A stretch of DNA of 23,702 bases from a virus. The translations under genes were made by a program, and so were the position numbers. Shown in pieces: positions 1-6,989 of this stretch (position 1 is its first letter; every line of letters starts with the position of its first letter). The notes beneath the pieces were generated by a model. The model searched no databases, had not been told where the DNA came from, and worked only from the letters and a program-made list of their open reading frames with translations. Location: the IMG/VR virus record IMGVR_UViG_3300046010_000376, positions 1 through 23,702 of that record. One strand, given 5' to 3'.

Positions 1-1824
1 ACCGCCTTCCAACGGCATTTCTGTCTGTGTCTCCACAAGTGGAAGCTGCAGTTGGATCGGCGTAGTAACTGGTATCGTAGCAGGAGTCGTGGGCGGTGCA
101 GCGGCAACGCCACGTAGAAGATTCTGTTGCCCAAATGGTAACGTCGGCTGTTCTGCAAGACGTTGCGCCATAGCCTCAGACCGACCAGTAGTCGTCAGCC
201 TTCCAGCAGCGTCGATAGCTGCGATAGCTTCACGCGCCCTAGCAATCTGGCTTGTCAGCCTAGAAACGCGAATCGGATCAAGAGACCCAGCACCAGCAGC
301 GGCAGCCTCAAGCTGGGCATTAGACTCAGCGATCAGACCTTCGAGGCGACGGCGTTCATCAATGGCGGCGAAGTCAGTCTCACGAGCAGCGGCAAGCGTC
401 TCACCTGTGGGCTGCATAGTTAACGTCGGAGCTACGCCGAGTTCAGCACCGGGGAACAGTTCGCCCTGTGCGCCCGGTTGCGGCCCAACAGTCGGAGCCT
501 CTGGCTTCTGAGCGCCAGCAGTCTCAAGCAGATTGGTAGGCTTACCAGTCGCAGTACCAACTTGTGGTTCAGCGCCGAACGCAGCGCCGAACGCACCACC
601 AAGCACCGCGCCAGCACCAGCGGCTATGAGAGCAGACTCACCATATTTTTCAATGACGTACGGCGCAAGCGCCTTCCAATCTGAAGCGTTAAGCTGACGG
701 CGGAACTCAGGATCAAAGATCGCCTGCTGCGCAAGTTGCGTAGCGCCTTCGGCAAATGCTTCAGAGGCAGCGCCCTTGGCAGCACCGGTCGCAGCACGAC
801 CAATAGCAGAACGGGTGATCTGCTCACCGACGTTCTTAACTGCATCCCTAAAGAACGGGGAGAAGCCAGACGCAATCTTACCTTCGGCAAACGTCTGTAA
901 GAGCGTCGTACCACCAGCAGCAATGGCTATGTCAGCGCGAGTCGCCGGGTCATCCAGATTATAAGCGGGGGTGCCATCCGGGTTCTTGGCGTTCTTCGCC
1001 GCCTCATAGAAGTTCTGGAACTCAGACGGATACGTTGACGCAGCGAGGCCAGTCAGTGCGCCGATTGTACGAGCGCGCCCAATATTAGCAGCAGCGCCAG
1101 CAACCCGAGCAGCGGCAGCAGCGCCCCCAAGAGCGCCAAGACCACCAGAGACAAGTGAAAGACCAACAGAAGGAATACCCTGAGCAACGGCGTCCCATAT
1201 GTTTGACAGCGTCGAGTTCGACTGCTGTATCAGCGCAGATCGTTCTTGCTCAGCTTTGGTTTGGCCAAACGTACGCTCAGCAAAACCGGCAATCTCAGCG
1301 CCGCGAGGAGAGCCGATGGTTGATAGTATATCACCAACGCCACCGATTGTCTGCTCAGCTAGACCACGCGCACCGAGAGCGACGTTCTCCCCGAAACCAC
1401 GAGGTGTCTTTAGGTTCTGGATGTACTGGTTGTACGCCTGCGGAGAGACCGGTTGCCAGTCCGTAGCGACATTAGCCGGAGCAGGCTGGGGTGCCTGACC
1501 AAGAAGAGACTGCGCCTGTACAGCAGAGCCAACATCTCCGCGATCAAACGTCATGCCACCAACAAACATCTTGTTGGTGGACGGGCTAAACGCGATGCCA
1601 CTATATCCTTCAGTCGGCGCGCGAGCAGGCTTGATCTGCGCCAGCATCTCAGCGGGCGTCGTCTGCATACGTTCAATCGTACGCTGGGTTTCTAACCCAA
1701 CGACATCCGCGCCCGTCGCTCCAAGATTGCCTAGCCCAGACGCTTGCGTAAGACTCTCTGGACCGCGAGCAATCTGCAGACCCAGTTCAAGCGTGCTGGG
1801 AGAGTAGGTCAATCCATTAGCCAT
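1..1824 (-). CDS. Large internal virion / ejection-type protein, 3' end beyond window
   Basis: The frame is open from ATG at 1824 to the window edge: 608 codons with no stop, so the C-terminus is missing. The N-terminal 200 residues are polar. Residues 217-262 are Gly/Ala-rich and hydrophobic, including GALGGAAAAARVAGAA. Residues 351-367 (GAASEAFAEGATQLAQQ) match the G-x-x-x-E-x-x-x-EG-x-T-x-x-x-Q pattern I associate with long polyvalent phage proteins. A second Gly/Ala segment lies at 399-417. The part after 420 is Pro/Ala/Glu-rich with a predicted helix around 490-540. It starts 9 nt after the transglycosylase-like gene, in the place T7 puts its largest internal protein, gp16. I infer a virion protein ejected into the cell with membrane-inserting segments. 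The SD is weak (AAGAGA). No enzymatic domain is visible in the part present. Confidence 0.72.
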   Translation of the reverse strand, partial: MANGLTYSPSTLELGLQIARGPESLTQASGLGNLGATGADVVGLETQRTIERMQTTPAEMLAQIKPARAPTEGYSGIAFSPSTNKMFVGGMTFDRGDVGSAVQAQSLLGQAPQPAPANVATDWQPVSPQAYNQYIQNLKTPRGFGENVALGARGLAEQTIGGVGDILSTIGSPRGAEIAGFAERTFGQTKAEQERSALIQQSNSTLSNIWDAVAQGIPSVGLSLVSGGLGALGGAAAAARVAGAAANIGRARTIGALTGLAASTYPSEFQNFYEAAKNAKNPDGTPAYNLDDPATRADIAIAAGGTTLLQTFAEGKIASGFSPFFRDAVKNVGEQITRSAIGRAATGAAKGAASEAFAEGATQLAQQAIFDPEFRRQLNASDWKALAPYVIEKYGESALIAAGAGAVLGGAFGAAFGAEPQVGTATGKPTNLLETAGAQKPEAPTVGPQPGAQGELFPGAELGVAPTLTMQPTGETLAAARETDFAAIDERRRLEGLIAESNAQLEAAAAGAGSLDPIRVSRLTSQIARAREAIAAIDAAGRLTTTGRSEAMAQRLAEQPTLPFGQQNLLRGVAAAPPTTPATIPVTTPIQLQLPLVETQTEMPLEGG

Positions 1825-1833
1825 GTCGGTCTC

Positions 1834-3816
1834 TTACTGAGTAGGAACAGCGCCAGTATAGGGAGTGCGAATAACGCGGTAACGCGGACCACTCTTGGGG
1901 TCAGCAGGATTAATAAGCACCGGCTTTCCATCAATGCCTATTTCGGGTTCAGTCGTCAAATAGGATCGTATGTTGCCAGCTTCATCGTATTCGATAAAGC
2001 CTGCGCCGTCACCGGTCTTCTCTAGCTTGACCTTCGGATTGTCCCGTTTGAACTGGAGTTCAGCCAGCTTATTGGTTAGTTCTCTAATCTGCTGAACAGA
2101 CTGCTTCTTCGTCTCTTTATAGATATCCAGCCCGGCCTTGGCGACTTCCTGCTGGTAGGCGATCTGCGCCTGCCGCTGCGCTTCCACTCGTTTCTGGAAG
2201 TCTTGGTCAAACGCCATACGAAACTGCGTTGACAGTTCATCGCGGGTCAGACCTTCGGCAGTCTTACGCTTACCGTCGTAGACATTGAATCTACCATCCG
2301 TGCGCGGTTCAATCGACATACGACCGCGCGTCATCTGGTTAAGAATGCCAGCCATTGGCGCAACGTCACCAGCGTTGAAGCGGGTTAGCGCATCCATACG
2401 CCCAAGCAATTCGACCTCAGTTCCGAACGCGGCGGTCTCAGCCTGAATCTTATCCATCGCCCCGACATCGCCGGTAAGCTGAGCGCGACGGTAGGAAGAC
2501 TTCAGGTACTCAGCTTTGCGACGAGCATTGTCCATCGACTGCGCAACACGCACCGGCTCAAGAAGCTCAAACGTATTGGCTTCCCCGACGGCAGCAGGCG
2601 CACCAGTCTGCACACCGGGAGGCGTAAAGATAGACGCCGACGGCGCAGCCGGAGCGGGCGCAGTAGTCAAAGCAATCGGAACTTGAGTCGCAGGAAGCGG
2701 AGACTGCAGAAGCGGCTGCGTCGGAAGCGGGCTAGTAGGGGCAGCAGAAGGAGCCGACGCAGCTTCACTTGAACCGCCATAACCAGCGGCAACGAGTCCA
2801 CGTCCAAGAAGATATTTAGCGTAGTCATCCCACGCTGAACCCATCCCAGTAGCAGATTCGGCAGGAGCGCCACCGGTCATCGGGACGCCGCCAGTTGAGA
2901 CCGGAAGCCCTTCGAAGATAGGGGCCGCGCCAAACTCAGGTGCGCCGATAGCGCCAAGAGTGGTAGGCGTGCCGTATCCTTGTCCGGGCATAGGCACATT
3001 CGCCATAGACGGAACAGGGCTCGGAGCCATGACACCACCATGGCGACTCATGTAGCTGGCGAGCGAAGTGCCTAACTGATCCGCAGGATTGTACTTGCCA
3101 CCGGTCTCAAGGAACTGTTTAAGCCCACCTTTGCCACCAAGATGCGCGACAGCCAGCATACCCTGTGGCGTTACAACAGCGCCATCAATCGTTTGGCCGA
3201 CATACTTACCAAGTCCTTCACGCTGGATGAAGTTATTGATATCGTTGAAGTGCCAAGCCTCAACACGATTCTGGAGTTCAGGATTGGAAGCAAACTGCTG
3301 CGCAGTGACCCCCGCTGGAATAATGCCAGCGGCAGCGGCATCGGCCAAACGCTCAGGTCCAAATTGCAGACGGCCAGCGTACCCCCATTTATTAATCAGG
3401 TCCGGGCGACCGCCACTTTCGGTCTGCACCAAAGATTCAGGTGCGCCAGTCGCAGTAAACCCCGGCTGTTGTAAACCGGGAGCAGTCGGACGAAGGCCAG
3501 CACCAGTAGCAGGCGTGGTCATACGCATACCCGGCGTGACTAGTGGCATACCAAGGGCTTCTTGGGTACGGCCATACTGCTCTTGGTCACGACGCCACTT
3601 TTCGGCGGCTTGCTGCTGTGCAAGTTCAAGACCAGCCATTCGATATGGCTGTTCCATCGCAGCGAACTGTCTCGCCTGCTCATACGCACCTTGCTGAAGT
3701 TGCGTCATCGCAATATCGGCGGCAGTCTTTTGCCCTTCTTGGAAAGCCGTAGCAGTCCTTGCGCCAGTTGGCACCACTGAACCGAGATTTGAAAGATACT
3801 CAATGCCAACGGCCAT
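1834..3816 (-). CDS. Internal virion protein with lytic transglycosylase-like domain
   Basis: 660 aa, ATG with SD GGAG 6 nt upstream. Residues 1-90 form a Gln/Ala-rich helical region. Residues about 126-262 look like a soluble lytic transglycosylase/lysozyme fold: E133 in QTESGG is the candidate catalytic Glu, GYAGRLQFG lies at 145-153, and AVAHLGGKGGLKQFLE at about 222-237 resembles the C-terminal helices of such enzymes. A Pro/Ala-rich linker follows to about 420, then a charged, probably coiled-coil C-terminal part. Virion-borne wall hydrolases of this type (compare T7 gp16) cut peptidoglycan locally while DNA enters. The gene lies between a Gly/Ala-rich internal protein and a very large one, as expected for an ejection set. 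The fold call rests on motif pattern only; the virion role is inferred from position. Confidence 0.75.
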   Translation of the reverse strand: MAVGIEYLSNLGSVVPTGARTATAFQEGQKTAADIAMTQLQQGAYEQARQFAAMEQPYRMAGLELAQQQAAEKWRRDQEQYGRTQEALGMPLVTPGMRMTTPATGAGLRPTAPGLQQPGFTATGAPESLVQTESGGRPDLINKWGYAGRLQFGPERLADAAAAGIIPAGVTAQQFASNPELQNRVEAWHFNDINNFIQREGLGKYVGQTIDGAVVTPQGMLAVAHLGGKGGLKQFLETGGKYNPADQLGTSLASYMSRHGGVMAPSPVPSMANVPMPGQGYGTPTTLGAIGAPEFGAAPIFEGLPVSTGGVPMTGGAPAESATGMGSAWDDYAKYLLGRGLVAAGYGGSSEAASAPSAAPTSPLPTQPLLQSPLPATQVPIALTTAPAPAAPSASIFTPPGVQTGAPAAVGEANTFELLEPVRVAQSMDNARRKAEYLKSSYRRAQLTGDVGAMDKIQAETAAFGTEVELLGRMDALTRFNAGDVAPMAGILNQMTRGRMSIEPRTDGRFNVYDGKRKTAEGLTRDELSTQFRMAFDQDFQKRVEAQRQAQIAYQQEVAKAGLDIYKETKKQSVQQIRELTNKLAELQFKRDNPKVKLEKTGDGAGFIEYDEAGNIRSYLTTEPEIGIDGKPVLINPADPKSGPRYRVIRTPYTGAVPTQ

Positions 3817-3830
3817 GATAGGCTCCAGAC

Positions 3831-4850
3831 TTAACCGAAGAGGCTTTTAAGAGTCATAGGGCCGCCACTCGTAGCGGGGCCAAACAACCCACCAACGGCG
3901 CGAGCCGTTTCCTGCTGATAAGTCTGCTGGCGTTTCTCAGGCAGGCCAGCAAACATAAGGCCAGCATATGCAGGACCAGCGGGAGCTTCAGTCGGCATAG
4001 CCGCAACGCCCATCTGTCTGATCTTAGCAGCACGTTCATAGTCGCGGTTAACCGCCAGCGTACCTTCACGAGTTCCAGCAAGAGCAGCCTGTCGTTCAGC
4101 GGTAGCGCGGGTCTCTGGAGTGCTTGCACCACGAAGCGCAGCAGTTCTTTCAGCCTCACGGAACCCGCGTTCGACACGCCCTTGAGCTTCAGCAAACGCC
4201 TGTTCAGGCGCGGGCGTACCCATATTAATAAGTCGCTGCGCTTCACTCACCCGCTGGTTAAACAGGTTCTGATTAGTCTGAGCAAGTTGCGCCGTCTCGA
4301 TGAGGGCTGCCTGCTCCGCAGGGGTAAGACCTTCCTGTGGTTTATTGAACATCGTCATAGCCAGATTAGCCAGACCCGGCACAGAGACGCCACCAGCAAG
4401 CTGCTTGCCCAAGTTCAGAATCGTACTGCTTACGCCGCCAGTAGCAAGACCAGCAGCAGGAGCGGCTGCTCCAATCGTAGGAACCGCAGTGGTCCCCAAA
4501 CCACCAATAACGCCAACGGGTGCTGCACCTGTCGCGCCGACTGTGCCAGCCGCAGCGGGAGCGCCCGCACCAAACAATCCACCAGCCGTACCGCCTGTAC
4601 CGCCGAAGAGACCACCTAAGTCACCTGCGCCAGCAAAACCACCTAGACCACCACCTGCAGCGCCTAGTAGCGCCCCGCGCCCACCTCCAGTAAGCGCACC
4701 TGCGCCCGCACCGAGGCCAGCGCCAACGAGCGCACTACCCATGGCTCCAAGGCCAGCGACTACCGGAAGGGCCGCAGCAATAACAGGCGCTACGAATGGG
4801 ATGGCTACCGCCGCTGCGACTCCGAGAACTGTCTTAACACCCTTGCTCAT
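3831..4850 (-). CDS. Gly/Ala-rich internal virion (ejection) protein
   Basis: 339 aa, ATG with SD GAGGAAA about 7 nt upstream. After a basic N-terminus (MSKGVKT) comes a long hydrophobic stretch from about residue 8 to 150, full of GxGxG and AxxG, such as GAGLGAGAGALTGGG, resembling glycine-zipper membrane segments. Residues about 175-290 are charged and helical, with many Glu, Arg and Gln. The tail ends in GGPMTLKSLFG. It precedes the transglycosylase-like gene and follows a GNAT-like protein, so it occupies the place of T7 gp14, the small internal core protein that forms the outer-membrane part of the ejection channel. I infer the same sort of role from composition and synteny; no sequence match to gp14 is claimed. 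Low-complexity GC-rich codons leave long open frames on the opposite strand, which I do not treat as genes. Confidence 0.66.
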   Translation of the reverse strand: MSKGVKTVLGVAAAVAIPFVAPVIAAALPVVAGLGAMGSALVGAGLGAGAGALTGGGRGALLGAAGGGLGGFAGAGDLGGLFGGTGGTAGGLFGAGAPAAAGTVGATGAAPVGVIGGLGTTAVPTIGAAAPAAGLATGGVSSTILNLGKQLAGGVSVPGLANLAMTMFNKPQEGLTPAEQAALIETAQLAQTNQNLFNQRVSEAQRLINMGTPAPEQAFAEAQGRVERGFREAERTAALRGASTPETRATAERQAALAGTREGTLAVNRDYERAAKIRQMGVAAMPTEAPAGPAYAGLMFAGLPEKRQQTYQQETARAVGGLFGPATSGGPMTLKSLFG

Positions 4851-4860
4851 ATCTATTTCC

Positions 4861-5289
4861 TCAGAGCGTCATGCGCACAAAAGTACAAGACTTATTGAAT
4901 CCAAACTTGGCCATGTAGAGGTTAGCCAATCTAGGCTGCGAGTAAGCATCAAGAAATTGTACATCGTTTGCACGTAGCCAGTCCAGAATTGGACTCCAGA
5001 ATGCAGCCTTGAATGACATAAGGTTCTTGCCAGCCATAGCCACTATATCAGCACCTTTCTTCCCATAGGTTGTATGGAACTGAATGGCCAAGACTGTAGA
5101 CAATCTCCCAAGATCAAAGCACGCGAAGACAACGACTTTATCTTCTTGACTTAGTTTATAAATGTCTTCCGCTGAAATATCAACGGCAACCTCGTTTGCT
5201 TCGCACGCTTTTGTGAACAATGGCTCCATCTTAGGCCATAGTTCAGTCACCCGTTCAGGAGTAAGCAATTCAATAGTCAGCCTACTCAC
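4861..5289 (-). CDS. Small GNAT-like protein in internal virion protein cluster
   Basis: 142 aa from GTG at 5289, preceded by GGGGTGG as a plausible SD; GTG at 5295 would add two residues. The start overlaps the end of the 433-aa gene by 8 nt. The sequence alternates strands and helices as in GCN5-type acetyltransferases: a central strand pair (VVVFACFDLG, then LSTVLAIQFHTTYG), a helix with MSFKAAFWSPILDWLRA, and a C-terminal LANLYMAKFGFNKSCTFVRM resembling the 'Y-x-x-x-GF' ending of GNAT enzymes. T7 gp13 (138 aa), at the same place before gp14, also looks GNAT-like, so this is probably its counterpart: a protein needed for assembly or ejection rather than a free enzyme. I cannot see a clear acetyl-CoA pyrophosphate loop (Q/RxxGxG/A), so catalytic activity is doubtful. 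Confidence 0.62.
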   Translation of the reverse strand: MSRLTIELLTPERVTELWPKMEPLFTKACEANEVAVDISAEDIYKLSQEDKVVVFACFDLGRLSTVLAIQFHTTYGKKGADIVAMAGKNLMSFKAAFWSPILDWLRANDVQFLDAYSQPRLANLYMAKFGFNKSCTFVRMTL

Positions 5290-6583
5290 GACCACCCCGA
5301 TACTTGGACACTAAGCTATCGAAGAACTCGGTGCCTTTTGCGCGAACAACTTCAGCCGGAATGACATACTCGCCGGTATGCGCCATGATCGGGACCGGTT
5401 CGCTCTTGGCTGGAAGCTCACCGCCTTTAGCCATCGACGGCATAGGCCCAACCTCAGCAGATGAGACACCACCCGTCTGAGTCGCTGCAGGCATGAGCGC
5501 CGGATTCTCAGCAACAGGTTGGCCCATCTGACCCTGCGGCTGCGGAACGCCACCTTGGGACGCCATCGCCTGACCGACGACAATAAGCGTGAACAGCAGA
5601 CCCGGATCGAACTGGGGGCTAATATCCTGCGGCGTAGCCAGACCCTGCTGGATAGCCACATTCCTAAGCTGCGGATACATATCAGGATTCTGCAACGCGA
5701 CCGTCGCCATCTGGACGATGGTGTTAAGTTCCTGCTGTGTCAATTCACCAGATTGCATGGCCTGTTGAATAGCCATCTGGATTTCCTGAACCTGACGTGG
5801 ATTGCGCTGCACGAACCGCTGCGCTTCCATCTGAATCTGCTGCGGGGACAACCCACCAGCAGACGGAGCAAGGCCCGGCTGCCCACCCGCAGGAGCAGGA
5901 GACGGAAGATCAGGGCGAATCGGAGCGCCACCAGCGCCAACCATGCCACCTTCTTGATAAGAAGGCATCGGCTGTGAAGAACCCATAGGCGTCATGGCCG
6001 TCGTGCTAAGAGCAGACGAGAGGCCCGCCGACGGCGGCTGCACCGGAGTCTGGATGGACCCCATGTTCAGAAGGCTTTCGAGCGCCGGAGGCAGGTCCAG
6101 CGAAGTGGTGTCCATAGGCTGGGGGGTCTGCATAGCCATCTGAGGTCCTTCCGAAGTAACGAGTCCGCCTTGCGCATATTTCTGATTAGCTGCAGGAGTC
6201 CATGGCGAGAATAAAACATTACCCGGCTCTACAGTAGTAAAATATCTTTTCAGAGCTTCCATACCCATGTTCTGAAGATTGGTTGCGCTAGGAGTAAATG
6301 TAGCAGCAGGACCATGAGAACCCCAGACCCCACCGACATTCCCGTTCACACCGCTGTAGATACTTTGGTTGGAGAACGTCGGATGATTGGGCTTTTTCCA
6401 TGTATCTGCCCCATGCCCATTAGGAGTAAACTGACCGCCGCTCTTCCAAAAATCCCGTATATCGTAGTCATATACATCGCGCTGCCGATTATTAGCCGTA
6501 GCCCAGTCTTGAAATGCTGCTTCTTCCTGTGGGGATAGCACAGTATTATACTTCGCAGAAAAGTCGTACGGGTCCGTAGGCAT
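5282..6583 (-). CDS. Virion structural protein with conserved N- and C-terminal modules
   Basis: 433 aa, ATG one base after the stop of the 134-aa gene. Residues 38-78 hold an aromatic segment (YDYDIRDFWKSGG, later KKPNHPTFSNQSIYSG) of a kind that recurs in many unrelated phage structural proteins. The middle is Pro/Gln/Met-rich and flexible, carrying KYAQGGLV and SYQEGGMV, then a helical block around residues 245-345 (QQIQMEAQRFVQRNPRQVQE onward). The last 47 residues contain AKGGELPAKSEPVPIMA and HTGEYVIPAEVVRAKGTEFF, resembling C-terminal parts of some tape-measure or internal proteins. It sits between the nozzle region and the GNAT-like gene, so I infer an internal or tail-associated virion protein. 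Exact role unknown. The modules look like two common virion pieces joined by a linker. Confidence 0.65.
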   Translation of the reverse strand: MPTDPYDFSAKYNTVLSPQEEAAFQDWATANNRQRDVYDYDIRDFWKSGGQFTPNGHGADTWKKPNHPTFSNQSIYSGVNGNVGGVWGSHGPAATFTPSATNLQNMGMEALKRYFTTVEPGNVLFSPWTPAANQKYAQGGLVTSEGPQMAMQTPQPMDTTSLDLPPALESLLNMGSIQTPVQPPSAGLSSALSTTAMTPMGSSQPMPSYQEGGMVGAGGAPIRPDLPSPAPAGGQPGLAPSAGGLSPQQIQMEAQRFVQRNPRQVQEIQMAIQQAMQSGELTQQELNTIVQMATVALQNPDMYPQLRNVAIQQGLATPQDISPQFDPGLLFTLIVVGQAMASQGGVPQPQGQMGQPVAENPALMPAATQTGGVSSAEVGPMPSMAKGGELPAKSEPVPIMAHTGEYVIPAEVVRAKGTEFFDSLVSKYRGGRE

Positions 6584-6584
6584 A

Positions 6585-6989
6585 TCAAGCCTTTATCTGT
6601 GCGATGAGAGTGTTCACTGTAGCACGAAGTTGCGCTACGTCATTGATTAATCTCTGTATATCGGCCTGCAGCGCCGCAGTAGACATGAAGTTCTGCAAAC
6701 TTCCGATATTAGCATCGTAAGCAACAACAAACCGATCAATGCCAGATGTGTCTTTGACTGTGTAATATCCAAATGTCACCGTTGGGAAACTAGTCGGAGT
6801 CGTGATCGTTGGTAGTGGGGCAGTTCCGACCGTAAACTGTGACCGTATAAGCGCCTTACTAGCGAGATCAGTTTCCCCGCGAGCGCCCGTCAGCAATTCC
6901 ACATTCTGCTTTAACGCTCCGAGTGTGCGAAGATTCCATTCTTCAACACCAGACTGCGGAAGCGAAGGGATACCAGAGAATCTAGCCAT
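6585..6989 (-). CDS. Small virion protein with C-terminal coiled coil (unknown)
   Basis: 134 aa. The ATG overlaps the nozzle gene stop (TAATG), so translation is probably coupled. Residues 1-55 are mixed (MARFSGIPSLPQSGVEEWNL). A beta-rich middle follows with a TITTPTSFPTVTFGYYTV stretch and FVVAYDANIGS. From about residue 100 there is a clean heptad-type helix (ALQADIQRLINDVAQLRATV), suggesting trimerisation. Genes of this size next to the nozzle in short-tailed phages are usually virion proteins. I recognise no named family. A fibre-attachment or small internal protein would both fit. Confidence 0.6.
   Translation of the reverse strand: MARFSGIPSLPQSGVEEWNLRTLGALKQNVELLTGARGETDLASKALIRSQFTVGTAPLPTITTPTSFPTVTFGYYTVKDTSGIDRFVVAYDANIGSLQNFMSTAALQADIQRLINDVAQLRATVNTLIAQIKA

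Noticed and set aside
571-594. Tandem 12-base repeat
   Set aside because: It encodes two copies of a short Phe-Gly-Ala-type unit in a Gly/Ala-rich segment; too short to call a separate element.
3089-3697. 202-codon plus-strand frame over the transglycosylase-like gene
   Set aside because: Antisense to a well-supported gene, no SD and no recognisable motifs.
4300-4977. 225-codon Pro/Ala-rich plus-strand frame
   Set aside because: It is the reverse of the Gly/Ala-rich minus-strand protein; such repeats of GCC/GGC leave the opposite strand open by composition.
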